Part shown: piece after piece, positions 24,661 to 33,337 of the stretch
How the letters are laid out: each line of letters opens with the position of its first letter
Numbering within the stretch: the first letter of the stretch is position 1
Notes under the pieces: generated by a model
The model's database searches: none
What the model saw: the letters and a program-made list of their open reading frames with translations, nothing else
What the model was told of the DNA's origin: nothing
From: JADMIH01 sp035274425
GTDB taxonomy: Bacteria; Chloroflexota; Chloroflexia; QHBQ01; JADMIH01
Direction of reading: 5' to 3'
Assembly (NCBI GenBank): GCA_035274425.1
Contig: DATEOC010000079.1
Span: 116,659-180,658, forward strand
Length of the DNA: 64,000 bases
Program-made: the position numbers and the translations under genes

Positions 24661-25851
24661 ATGGCTGAAGCGACTAACTATCTAACTCACCTGGAATGCT
24701 CCAAACTCAGCTGCGGCAAGACCCACTCCGCAGAGGTAGAGCAGCACCTTTGCGACTGCGGCTCGATATTGCTGGCGCGCTACGACCTGGCACGTATCGC
24801 CTCGGAGGTGCCACGCAAGCGCATCTCATCCCGACCCTGGAATGAGGGGTTGTGGAGGTACGCAGAGTTGCTGCCCGTAGCGGACCCCGCAGACCGGGTG
24901 TCGCTGGGCGAGGGCGCTACGCCCTTGCTGCCGCTCGACTGGTTAAGCGATGAGCTGGGCATCCAGGTATGGGTGAAAGACGAAGGTCTCAACCCTACGG
25001 GCACGTTCAAGGCGCGTGGGGCTGCTGTCGGCGTATCCCGCGCTAAGCAGTTGGGAGCAAGCACGATTGGACTGCCAACCGCCGGTAACGCTGGCGCGGC
25101 ATGGGCTGCATATGGAGCACGAGCGGGGTTAGACGTGGTAGTGGCGATGCCGAAGGACGCCCCGCCTCTCACCCAGCAAGAGGTGAAGCTGTACGGAGCG
25201 CGCCTCCACCTGGTAGACGGCCTCATAAGCGACGCGGGCATATGGGTGGGCGCGCAGATACGCGAGCATGGCTGGTACGACGCCAGCACCTTCAAGGAGC
25301 CTTACCGTCTCGAAGGAAAAAAGACTCTGGGCCTGGAAATCGCGGAGCAGTTGGCCTGGGAGTCGCCTGACGTTATCCTCTATCCCACCGGCGGTGGAGT
25401 TGGCCTCCTGGGGCTATGGAAGGCATTTGAGGAGCTTCACACACTCGGCTGGACCGGCGCGGATAGACCGCCACCTCGGCTGGTTGTAGTGCAGTCCACA
25501 GGCTGCGCCCCGGTAGTGCGAGCATGGGAGAGCAAAGCTGACGCCACGCACTTTTGGGAGGGAGCGCAGACCATAGCGGCGGGGCTACGCGTGCCCAGCC
25601 CACTGTCAGGCGCGCTCATGCTGCGCGCTTTGCGCGAGATGCAAGGCACGGCGATAGCGGTAGACGACGCCGAAATCCGCGCCGCCGTTAGGGAGCTGGC
25701 GCAAGCAGGGCTGTGGGTCTGCCCGGAAGGAGCGGCACTGCTCCCGGCGATACGCCACCTGCGAGCTTCCGGCTGGATAGGAGAAGGAGAGCGGGTCGTG
25801 CTTCTCAATACGGGCACCGGGTTGCTTTACCCCGAAGTGAGTAATGGGTGA
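24661..25851 (+). CDS. thrC: Threonine synthase
   Basis: About 397 residues, fold-type II PLP enzyme that turns O-phosphohomoserine into threonine. The N terminus has a zinc-ribbon-like pattern (LECSKLSCGKTH, LCDCGSI) seen in many archaeal and Chloroflexota-type threonine synthases. The PLP lysine is in NPTGTFKARGA, with GNAGAAWAAYGARAG and the phosphate loop PTGGGVGLLGLW further on. An upstream in-frame start lies inside the terminator palindrome, so 24661 is preferred (GGAAGAAAG just before it). Other PLP lyases of this fold are possible, but the zinc ribbon supports ThrC. Confidence 0.88.
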   Translation: MAEATNYLTHLECSKLSCGKTHSAEVEQHLCDCGSILLARYDLARIASEVPRKRISSRPWNEGLWRYAELLPVADPADRVSLGEGATPLLPLDWLSDELGIQVWVKDEGLNPTGTFKARGAAVGVSRAKQLGASTIGLPTAGNAGAAWAAYGARAGLDVVVAMPKDAPPLTQQEVKLYGARLHLVDGLISDAGIWVGAQIREHGWYDASTFKEPYRLEGKKTLGLEIAEQLAWESPDVILYPTGGGVGLLGLWKAFEELHTLGWTGADRPPPRLVVVQSTGCAPVVRAWESKADATHFWEGAQTIAAGLRVPSPLSGALMLRALREMQGTAIAVDDAEIRAAVRELAQAGLWVCPEGAALLPAIRHLRASGWIGEGERVVLLNTGTGLLYPEVSNG

Positions 25852-25892
25852 TAAGGAACATCAAATCTGCGCGAACACGACGATAATATCCT

Positions 25893-25975
25893 TGTCATTC
25901 CGAACGGAGTGAGGAATCTAGGTCTCTATCCACCTGCCAAGCTCGGAGATTCCTCACTGCGTTCGGAATGACAGG
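25893..25975. repeat. GTCATTCCGAAC inverted-repeat element
   Basis: Arms of 26 bp (25894-25919 and 25947-25972) match with one difference and enclose AGGTCTCTATCCACCTGCC. The left half of the element at 6628-6913 carries the same sequence in the reverse sense. It is probably a dispersed, non-coding palindromic unit. Confidence 0.85.
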
Positions 25976-26024
25976 GAGAGATTTGCGGTTATAGGTGACG
26001 TATTAGCTACCAGGAGAAAAAGAG

Positions 26025-27065
26025 ATGGCGACAACTATATATCTAACCACTGGCGAGGGTCTGGCGATAATTCGCCGTGAGGGCGAGAGGTGGCGTGCCG
26101 AGGTGAGGATGGAGGGGCTGCCTACCTACTGCGTGGAGGCGGACCCGCTTATGCCGGAGCGGGTGTATTGCGGCACCTTTGGGCGCGGGCTGTGGCGCAG
26201 CGACGATGGAGGGGACACATGGCGTCCCGTTGGCGAGGGTATATCTTATACGGAGGTGATGGCGGTTGCCGTCAGCGCGTTCGAACGTGTAGGAGAGCAT
26301 GGCGTAGTCTGGGCAGGCACGGAGCCGAGCGCCGTCTTTCGCTCGGAGGATGGGGGAGACACCTGGCAGGAGATGCACACTTTGCGCGAGCTGCCCTCTG
26401 CGCCAACGTGGAGCTTCCCGCCGAGACCCTGGACGCACCACGTCCGCTGGATCGCCCCCGACCCCAATATGTCCAACCGTATCTTCGTGGGCATCGAGCT
26501 GGGTGGAGTGATGAGGAGTCTCGACGGCGGGCTGACGTGGGAGGACCGCAAGGATGGCGGCCAGCACGACGCCCACCACCTGCGCACCCACCCACTGGCT
26601 CCTGGCAGGGTCTACGAGTCGGCGGGTGGAGGCTATGCCGAGAGTCACGACGGTGGCGAGTCGTGGCTGCGCCTGGACGAGGGGCTGGCTCATCACTATA
26701 TGTGGGGCCTTGCGGTAGACCCCGCAGACCCCGATACGGTAGTAGTGTCAGCAGCGAGAGGTCCCTTCGAAGCCCACAATGCCCAGCGAGCGGAGGCCAC
26801 CGTCTACCGCAAGACGAAGGGGCAATCCTGGCAAGAGGCACGTACCGGACTGCCCGACCCCAGGGGCACACGAGTGTACGTTCTGGCAGCTAACAACTCA
26901 GAGCCACACGTATTCTATGCAGCCACCCATAAGGGCGAGGTCTACCACTCAGCCGACGCGGGTATAATATGGCACCGCCTCGACATAGCCTGGCCGGATG
27001 GTTATCGGCCCAACGCCGCTTCCGCCCCGGCGCTGGCTGTAGTAGATTCCCCGGTGGGGAAATAA
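26025..27065 (+). CDS. BNR/sialidase-type beta-propeller repeat protein
   Basis: 346 residues with at least four Asp-box (BNR) motifs: SDDGGDTWRPV, SEDGGDTWQEM, SLDGGLTWEDR and SHDGGESWLRL, plus a late ADAGIIWHRL. These mark six- or seven-bladed propellers, as in exo-sialidases and photosystem-assembly-type proteins. No catalytic sialidase Arg triad was found and no signal peptide is visible, so it is more likely a cytosolic binding propeller. AGGAG lies 11 nt upstream of the ATG. Confidence 0.85.
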   Translation: MATTIYLTTGEGLAIIRREGERWRAEVRMEGLPTYCVEADPLMPERVYCGTFGRGLWRSDDGGDTWRPVGEGISYTEVMAVAVSAFERVGEHGVVWAGTEPSAVFRSEDGGDTWQEMHTLRELPSAPTWSFPPRPWTHHVRWIAPDPNMSNRIFVGIELGGVMRSLDGGLTWEDRKDGGQHDAHHLRTHPLAPGRVYESAGGGYAESHDGGESWLRLDEGLAHHYMWGLAVDPADPDTVVVSAARGPFEAHNAQRAEATVYRKTKGQSWQEARTGLPDPRGTRVYVLAANNSEPHVFYAATHKGEVYHSADAGIIWHRLDIAWPDGYRPNAASAPALAVVDSPVGK

Positions 27066-27070
27066 CAATG

Positions 27071-27123
27071 TTCGAAAAATCACCGAAAAATCTGCTTCGC
27101 AGATTTTTCGGTGATTTTTCGAA
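27071..27123. terminator. 25-bp perfect hairpin between convergent genes
   Basis: Arms 27071-27095 and 27099-27123 pair exactly around TTC. The hairpin lies 5 bp after the BNR stop and 14 bp from the stop of the convergent TPR gene, with A5 and T5 tracts in each arm. It should act as a terminator in both directions. Confidence 0.9.
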
Positions 27124-27137
27124 GTCTCTATTATTGT

Positions 27138-30100
27138 TTAGATGAGGCCTATCGCCAGCAGGGTAACCAGGGCAGAGGCGAAGACGAAGGTCGCCAGCCA
27201 CAACGAAGTGTTGCGCCTGTAGAGAGTCCAGCCATCAGCGGGCGGCTCGGATACCGCCGTGAAAGCGAGAACGAGCGCCTGGGCGAAGAGCGCGAGACGC
27301 ATCGAGGGCCACCCCGTTATCCAGTAGACTAAGCCGAAGATCAAGGCGAGCGCCAGGTTCGCCACCAACCCCGCGAACATTATCCTACCCCCGGTGGAGA
27401 GACCAAGCCTACCGCCACCGGTGATCACTGCCCCCGGCGCGGCTGTGACAGGTATAGCTTCGTCGGCTGCGGCTTCTGTCTGGACTTCATATTGAAGCTC
27501 GCGCTCGTCCAGGGTGCGGGCAGCGTGCCTGGCTCGCGAACTGCTCACACCAGATGTACCCTCAGCCTTTTCTTCCTCCGACTCGGCGGCTATGCGCGTG
27601 TTAATCTGCCAGCCATAAACGAAGCCGAAAGGTATGCTCACGATGCCTAGCAGCACGCCTAACGGCCAGTTGTGGTGCAAAGTAGATATTCCTGCCCTGC
27701 GAGCTGCCAGGTACTGCGCCACCTCATTAGCCCCGAACGCCAGCAACGCCGCGAGCAACGCCACAGGCAGGAAGACCAGCGCAACTTCCAGCGAGCCACG
27801 AGCAGCGCCCCACGCCAGCCCCAGCATACCTACAAGCGCCGGTATCGCCAGGCTTCCGAGTAGCGCCCGTGAGCCTGCGCGCGCAGGCATCTTGATGCGA
27901 GCATCAAGGGCGGCAGCCAACCTCCCCAGCACGCCCCTGGTAGGCACTACAAGGCGATTGGTGACGCGGTCACTCCCTACGATGGTGTGGAGCAAGAGGA
28001 GCGCCACTATCAGGAGCGCGGGCAGGCGGGAGAGGAGATCGTTCTCCCTGCTGGATGGCGCGGGGAGTGTGCCGCGCTCGTCGTAGCGCAGGTCGTATCC
28101 CCACTGAAGCGAGCGCGCCCCGGCGGCCTTGATGGCGCTGCCCGCCACGCGCTCCGCCGTGAAGAAGTTGCCAAGACCCTGCTTGTAAGCGTAGGCCGCA
28201 TAGTTGTGCTGGCCCCAGGCATAATTGGGGCTAACTATCCCGGATGAGCGCAGATAGAAGTCAGCCCGCCCGGAGTTGCCCTGTTGAGCGTACAGCACGC
28301 CCAGATTGTTCCACGCGGGGGCGAGCGCGGGTGCCAATCCATAAGCCTGCTTGTAGCGCATAACCGCGAGATTGGTGTCCACACCGGCAGCACGCTCGGC
28401 GTCAGCAACTGATAGTATCGCGTCCGCAGGCACGAGCGTGCCGTTGTACGTCCACAGCTGGCGTCCCACGCCACTAACCGCCCGTACATCCCTCAAATTG
28501 CGCGTCACCACCGACACACGCATGGCGTTAGCAGCTTCCTTACCCCGCCCAGCCTGCGCCAGCAATTTACCGCCCATATCGAGGATGTCGGGCGCGTCGA
28601 CGTCGGTAGCAACGGTAGTTGGTGGCGAAACCGGGTCGTAATTATTCGACTTAAGGAGATCAAGTGCCGCATCTACGCCTTGAGTTGAAGCGGTGGTGCG
28701 CGCCAGGCCTGCGAGCGCAGAGGCCCTGCCAGGCGTGCCCGGTGGCAGTCCCTTGAACTTGTCCCACGCGCTGCTGAAATTATCACGCGCCTGGGCATTC
28801 TGCCCCCCGGCCTCGCTGGCGAACGCACCGTACAGGAAGAGCAGCCCACCCTCCGTAGGAGAGAGGGACGGCGCTTCCTGTGTTATGCCCTGCACCAGGC
28901 TGGCAAGCCCCGCCGTGTTACCCTGGCGTCCGAAGATGCGGGCGCGTAGCAGGTTGGCGTCTAGCAAATGCTGGGATGTCTCAACCTCGTTGAGGAGAGC
29001 CGTACTGTTGGCGGCTGTCCTTGCCACGCTCTTGAGGTCAACCGTACCGGGGTCGTAACCTAATCCCCTGATGGCATCTTGCGCCCTCCCAAGCGCGCCG
29101 TTGTAATCACCACCGCTCGCCAGGGCCTGGCCGTAAGAGATAAGCAACACAGGGTCATTTTCACCCAGCTCAATGGCCCGGCGATACTCCTGCATAGCCT
29201 CATCACCCCTTCCGAGGAAGGTCAGGAGTCGCGCCCGGTCGTGGTGAATACGCGCGTCTTTGTTGAGAGCGTCCGAGGTGCTCAACAGGGCGGCCATGTC
29301 GTCCAGCAGGCTCTCGTAAGCCCGTTGCTGTAGACCGAGCCGCAGCCACTTGGCGTAAGGCCCACTGCTTGTGTTGCCATTACTGTTGCGCAAGGCGTCG
29401 AAATAGGTTCTGTAAGCTGTGGCAGGGTCGCGATTAGCCCACTGCGCATCGCCGAGGGCCTCGCTAGAAAGGGTATTCAGTCGCTTGTAAAGTTGGATGA
29501 AAGCCTCGTTCCCCCCTGGAGGGGCTTTCTTGGTGGTTAGGGGAGCAAGCCGCACTATCGCCTGGCCTGGGTCGCCTGCACGCAACGCTGCCAGGCCAAC
29601 CCAGAAGTGGGGTAGAAGGTTAAGATCAGCCTCGGCCTCGTCGGTAATTGAGTTCATGCCCTCATAGGCCGCAGCGTAGTTCCCTGCCAGGAAGTTGGCT
29701 AGCGACCAGTTATACATGAAATGCCAGTCACCTTGCCCCTCTCCCACCGCGAATTGGAAATCATCTATAGCGCCAATCTCATAATCGACTCGCTGTGGCC
29801 CCGTGACGTTCAGCGCGCGCAGCAACTGGACGGCGGCAAGGCCGTTCACTCCCCGCGCTTTCTGCGGCCCGGAGGTCATCTCCTGGTATGAAAACTCAAG
29901 GGCGGATAGGGTCTCAGGGTCGGGCTTGCTGGGAAGACCGGTGTCGGCTATCGTCTGGTTGATGTTGCCTGTACTGGAGGCATATATGCCTGAGACTATA
30001 GCCCTCCGCACGCGGTCACTCGATGGGTCGAAGCTCAAGACCTCTGATATGTCGGGCCATGTGGAAGCGGGGTTAGCCCCCTGCCGCTCGATGAATGGAA

Positions 30101-30377
30101 GATAAGGAAAGACCTGGCGCTCATCTATAGCCGAGATGCCGTTTATGCGTGGGGTCGTAAGGGGTGCTATGTCCGGTGCTGTAGGCACGAGCGGCCCAAG
30201 CGCCGATAGCACAAGGAGAAGCGCCAGGGAGATGGCGGCAACCAGCCTGTGAGTCTCCAATTTGGATTTCGGATTTCGGATTTCGGATTTCGGAGTTTGG
30301 ATGCGAACGTTGGGGCGGCGGCCAGTATCGGACCGTCCGCCATCCGTCGTCTTTCGTCCTTCGTCGGTGCGTGGCAT
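27138..30377 (-). CDS. TPR protein fused to a degenerate site-2-protease-like membrane domain
   Basis: About 1079 residues. One N-terminal helix (about 43-65) is followed by ~700 residues of helical TPR-like repeats (ALGDAQWANRDPATAYRTYF, GRGDEAMQEYRRAIELGENDP, PALAPAWNNLGVLYAQQG). The C-terminal ~270 residues are a multi-pass membrane domain. There the M50/S2P zinc motif HExxHxxxARxxG is replaced by NEVAQYLAARRAG (about 884-896); GGRIMFAGLVANLALAL and PPADGWTL (about 1045) match the GPxxN and PxDGG motifs of that family. Both metal His are lost, so it is probably a pseudoprotease. Residues ~3-35 are encoded by heptamers. Its ATG overlaps the stop of the upstream lipoprotein gene (TGATG), giving coupled translation. 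Confidence 0.78.
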   Translation of the reverse strand: MPRTDEGRKTTDGGRSDTGRRPNVRIQTPKSEIRNPKSKLETHRLVAAISLALLLVLSALGPLVPTAPDIAPLTTPRINGISAIDERQVFPYLPFIERQGANPASTWPDISEVLSFDPSSDRVRRAIVSGIYASSTGNINQTIADTGLPSKPDPETLSALEFSYQEMTSGPQKARGVNGLAAVQLLRALNVTGPQRVDYEIGAIDDFQFAVGEGQGDWHFMYNWSLANFLAGNYAAAYEGMNSITDEAEADLNLLPHFWVGLAALRAGDPGQAIVRLAPLTTKKAPPGGNEAFIQLYKRLNTLSSEALGDAQWANRDPATAYRTYFDALRNSNGNTSSGPYAKWLRLGLQQRAYESLLDDMAALLSTSDALNKDARIHHDRARLLTFLGRGDEAMQEYRRAIELGENDPVLLISYGQALASGGDYNGALGRAQDAIRGLGYDPGTVDLKSVARTAANSTALLNEVETSQHLLDANLLRARIFGRQGNTAGLASLVQGITQEAPSLSPTEGGLLFLYGAFASEAGGQNAQARDNFSSAWDKFKGLPPGTPGRASALAGLARTTASTQGVDAALDLLKSNNYDPVSPPTTVATDVDAPDILDMGGKLLAQAGRGKEAANAMRVSVVTRNLRDVRAVSGVGRQLWTYNGTLVPADAILSVADAERAAGVDTNLAVMRYKQAYGLAPALAPAWNNLGVLYAQQGNSGRADFYLRSSGIVSPNYAWGQHNYAAYAYKQGLGNFFTAERVAGSAIKAAGARSLQWGYDLRYDERGTLPAPSSRENDLLSRLPALLIVALLLLHTIVGSDRVTNRLVVPTRGVLGRLAAALDARIKMPARAGSRALLGSLAIPALVGMLGLAWGAARGSLEVALVFLPVALLAALLAFGANEVAQYLAARRAGISTLHHNWPLGVLLGIVSIPFGFVYGWQINTRIAAESEEEKAEGTSGVSSSRARHAARTLDERELQYEVQTEAAADEAIPVTAAPGAVITGGGRLGLSTGGRIMFAGLVANLALALIFGLVYWITGWPSMRLALFAQALVLAFTAVSEPPADGWTLYRRNTSLWLATFVFASALVTLLAIGLI
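30265..30370. repeat. Heptamer arrays in the 5' end of the TPR/S2P-like gene
   Basis: TTTCGGA units (30265-30299) and GTCCTTC/GTCGTCT units (30338-30366) are read on the minus strand as SEIRNPK and TDEGRKTTDGG peptides directly after the start codon and before the first membrane helix. Confidence 0.9.
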
Positions 30378-31246
30378 CAGCGCTCTCCTCTCAGCACGAA
30401 GCGGGTGCCATCCCATTTCCAGACTTGCACGCCTGCCACGTTGTCGAGGACCACTTCGTAGATGCCATCATCGTCAATATCAGCGACGTTGGCGTCGAGG
30501 TCGGCATCGAATATAGCGTCGACATCACCCGCTCCTCCCGGCGCGGTCATCTTGAGAGGTGCGCCCTCTCGGCTCTCCTTGTTCCAGCGCCAAAGGTATA
30601 GGTGGGCTTTGCCATCCACGGTCGTAGTGCGCGCTACCAATACCGGCTCAGCGCTCCCCAGGAGGTTGCCACCATTGTAGCCACCAGCTTCTTTTCGGTT
30701 CGCGGAAGGGAGGGGACTGGTGGTGCCTGTAATTGGGCCGGGGGACCAGAGCGGGACCCACTCTCTGTATGTTGTATCGTAGGTAAGGACGCCGATACCG
30801 CTATTCACCTCGTCCGTAATGATGCGTCGCACGCCAGAAATGGTCATAAGGATTTCGTCTGTGCCAACACCGTCGAGGTTTATAAAGTCTCGCGCCACGA
30901 GAGTATCATCGGTCGCGAAGAACTGAAAGATATTCAGCCTGCTCATAGGGTCGGGCGGCTCACCGGTGGGCGTCGGGCGTGGAGCGGGCGTGCCAACCTC
31001 CGTCACAACGCCGGTAGCGGTGATGCTCGCCGTTGCTGTTATAGAGACGGTTGCCTGCGCGGGTATCGTTGGCGTTATAGAGAGTGTGGGCGTGATGATC
31101 GTGGGTGATGGGTTGGCGACCTGTGTCGTCTCGGCGTTAGCAGTGGCAGTGGCGGACTGCGCCATGCTTTGCGGGGAGCACCCGGCCAACGGGATGAGGG
31201 TGAGAGCCAGGAGCGCAAGTATGGCCGCGATGCCGCGCTCTCTCAT
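30377..31246 (-). CDS. Secreted lipoprotein with VCBS/FG-GAP-like C terminus
   Basis: About 289 residues from ATG 31246, which has GGAGGGG just upstream. The lipobox LIPLAGC marks lipidation. A Thr/Pro-rich linker (about 30-90) is followed by a domain with repeated Asp loops, INLDGVGTDEILMTI, DADLDANVADIDDDGIYEVV and VQVWKWDGTRF, similar to FG-GAP/VCBS calcium loops of integrin-like propellers. Its stop overlaps the start of the TPR/S2P-like gene, so the two products are made together and may work together at the membrane. Function unknown. Confidence 0.8.
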   Translation of the reverse strand: MRERGIAAILALLALTLIPLAGCSPQSMAQSATATANAETTQVANPSPTIITPTLSITPTIPAQATVSITATASITATGVVTEVGTPAPRPTPTGEPPDPMSRLNIFQFFATDDTLVARDFINLDGVGTDEILMTISGVRRIITDEVNSGIGVLTYDTTYREWVPLWSPGPITGTTSPLPSANRKEAGGYNGGNLLGSAEPVLVARTTTVDGKAHLYLWRWNKESREGAPLKMTAPGGAGDVDAIFDADLDANVADIDDDGIYEVVLDNVAGVQVWKWDGTRFVLRGER

Positions 31247-31923
31247 ACCCCTCCGCCTCAGATATATAACTTTACGCATCAAACTCTTGTCTCTTCTCCC
31301 ATATGGAAATTTTTATCGGTCATAAAAGGGCATATCGCACAATTGTATCATGCCGGGCCGCATACGGGCAAGCCAGACGTGAGTAGCGAGTGGTGAGTGG
31401 CGAGTACTGAGAGATTAGCCAGGCGCCATAAGTAATCACCATGATAGCTAGCTGGAAGGTTCAATAAGAATATGAGGCATCGCGAATTCCAGGAATGATG
31501 AAAAGGTATGCAGTAAGGGTTAGCCCCGTAGGGGCGATAGAGAGTAGCCCCACGGCGTTAGCCTGGGGACCACCAGGTATCATCAATAGCAATAGCCCCG
31601 GAGGGGCGTAAGAAGCATACAGCTAGGGATAAACAAAACACGCATGAATATACCCTGGGCAGGTTCTTCTTACGCCCCTCCGGGGCTTGGAAATAAATGG
31701 GCGACGCTTACCCCAGGCTTGCGCCTTGAGGCTACTTTCTATCGCCCCTACGGGGCTTTACTCTCCCACGATGTAAAGGGTCGCGTGCTCCAAAAGCACC
31801 TGCTTCCACAATTTGGTGCAAATCCACTCCTGCTTCCCCATTTTGAGCTACAATTCGTCCCGCTAATCATCCATGATTAGCTCCATACTCGCTACTCGCT
31901 AATTATTACTTCGTTAAATTGCT
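31247..31923. other. Intergenic region of about 680 bp without a gene
   Basis: Between the lipoprotein start and the GGDEF gene. It contains a GAGTAGC/GAGTGGT-type heptamer run (31381-31409), the AGCCCC element described separately, and two CTCGCTA units (31887-31900). Short open frames here lie inside the repeats and look non-coding. Confidence 0.7.
31514..31762. repeat. Nested AGCCCCGTAGGGGCG inverted-repeat element
   Basis: Outer arms of about 29 bp (from 31520 and up to 31761; AGCCCCGTAGGGGCGATAG) and inner arms of about 22 bp (31593-31615 with 31666-31688; AGCCCCGGAGGGGCGTAAG) are mirror-placed, and each arm is itself a short palindrome. The spacer also has a CCTGGGGA/TACCCCAGG pair. 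Whole length about 245 bp, no coding capacity. It resembles REP/MITE-type elements; the mobilising enzyme is not in this window. Confidence 0.75.
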
Positions 31924-32787
31924 ATGATAGATATTGTGACCCGTCCAAGCAGACTTTCTTTGCCCGTTTGGGGTGGCATCGCGCTGTGCATGATCGCGTT
32001 GATAAGCGTGGCTGACTACCTGACCGGGTCGGCGCTGGCCTTCTCCATTTTTTACCTCGTACCTATCTCCCTGGCGACGTGGTTCGTGGGGAAGCGAGCG
32101 GGTATCATCGCGGCCGCTCTTTGCGCGGTAGCATGGCTCGCCACCCTGGTCGCCAACGGGCACGCCTACAGCAATACCCTAGTGCCGATCTGGAACCTTA
32201 TAGTGGGAGTTGGACTATTTGTCTGCGCCCTGGTCATACTCTCTACGCTGCGCGACGCGCTCGACCACGAGCGCGAGCTGGCCCGCACCGACACCCTCAC
32301 GGGCGCGGCCAATAGCCGCGCCTTCGCTGAGCGTGCCCGGTTTGAGCTGAAGCGGGCTGCCCGTTACAACCGCCCATTCTCGCTGGCATACATAGATGTA
32401 GACAACTTCAAAGTGGTCAATGATCGCTTCGGGCATGGCGCGGGCGACGAGCTTCTGCGCACGGTAGCGAAAACGCTCAACGCCAATCTCCGTCCCACGG
32501 ATACAGTGGCCCGGTTGGGGGGAGATGAGTTCGTGATCTTGTTCGTGGAGGCCGGTTATAGAGAGGCCCAGGCAGCTATCCGACGCGTGCAAAAGTCCCT
32601 TGCCGAAATCGCCAGGGAATCGGGCTGGCCGGTAACTTTCAGTATTGGAATGGTAACTTGCGAGGACCCTGCCGAGAGCGTGGAGGTCCTCCTCAAGATG
32701 GCCGACACCCTTATGTACGGTGTCAAGAGAGGGAGCAAGAACGGCCTCCGCCACGAGTTGCTGGACAAAACCGCGCAGGTGGCATAA
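31924..32787 (+). CDS. Membrane-bound GGDEF diguanylate cyclase
   Basis: 287 residues. Four or five membrane helices fill residues ~13-108, then a short helix leads into a GGDEF domain (about 118-280) with DTLTGAANSRAF, YIDVDNFKVVNDRFGHGAGDE and the intact active site RLGGDEFVILF. It should make cyclic di-GMP from two GTP. No RxxD inhibitory site is obvious five residues before GGDEF, so feedback inhibition is doubtful. The start lacks a strong ribosome-binding site. It stands alone downstream of a repeat element. Confidence 0.93.
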   Translation: MIDIVTRPSRLSLPVWGGIALCMIALISVADYLTGSALAFSIFYLVPISLATWFVGKRAGIIAAALCAVAWLATLVANGHAYSNTLVPIWNLIVGVGLFVCALVILSTLRDALDHERELARTDTLTGAANSRAFAERARFELKRAARYNRPFSLAYIDVDNFKVVNDRFGHGAGDELLRTVAKTLNANLRPTDTVARLGGDEFVILFVEAGYREAQAAIRRVQKSLAEIARESGWPVTFSIGMVTCEDPAESVEVLLKMADTLMYGVKRGSKNGLRHELLDKTAQVA

Positions 32788-32864
32788 GACGTGCTGAGTG
32801 CTAATGTGGTTCAATTGACGCGGTAAACGCAGTACTGCATAAACAACATAACAGGAGAGCAGAC

Positions 32865-33203
32865 GTGCGGCAGCAAATGATGTGGAGCCCAAGAGAATCC
32901 CTTTACAGGGGGCAGGCCACTGATGGCACAGTCATAACCGTAGACGAAGATGCCATGAACGCAGCCCTCAAGCAGGCTGGAAAGGGTATATTCGAGACCG
33001 ACTGGTGGATCGAGACGCTAACCCGCATCCTGTTACATTGGGGCATCTACAGCAGGCGCTGGATCGATGAGGCCACTAAAGTCCCCAGGATACACTTCAA
33101 GCTAGATCAACCCAAACCCCCCAACCCCCTGGAAGAACAAATAGCCACCACAGGTCCCTTGAACGCCCGTATCATGACGCGGAAGAAGGAAGGGAACGGG
33201 TAG
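32865..33203 (+). CDS. Hypothetical protein of 112 residues
   Basis: I do not recognise this protein. It has a GTG start with AGGAG 7 nt upstream. The sequence is soluble, with two tryptophan-rich stretches (TDWWIETLTRILLHWGIY, RRWIDEA) and a Pro-rich tail ending RKKEGNG. It lies 78 bp after the GGDEF gene on the same strand, and may share its transcript. Codon use looks like that of its neighbours, so it is probably a real gene. Confidence 0.6.
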   Translation: MRQQMMWSPRESLYRGQATDGTVITVDEDAMNAALKQAGKGIFETDWWIETLTRILLHWGIYSRRWIDEATKVPRIHFKLDQPKPPNPLEEQIATTGPLNARIMTRKKEGNG

Positions 33204-33204
33204 C

Positions 33205-33337
33205 TGACGACGAAAGACGAAGGACGAAGGACGAAAGACGGAGGAGTAACACTTCACTAAAATAATCTCTGCGTCCTCTGCGTCTCTGCGGTGAATTACA
33301 GTCTTTCGTCCTTCGTCCTTCGTCCTTCGTCTGTCTT
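33205..33337. repeat. Composite inverted heptamer element
   Basis: GACGAAA/GACGAAG units (33209-33242) face CTTCGTC-type units (33302-33335). The core between them contains AATAATCTCTGCGTCC and CTCTGCGTCTCTGCGGTGAA. It is the clearest full copy of the composite structure in the window and separates two convergent genes. Confidence 0.85.

Noticed and set aside
32100..32900. Minus-strand open frame of 225 codons opposite the GGDEF gene
   Set aside because: The GGDEF frame carries an intact active site and membrane helices. The antisense frame has no domain.
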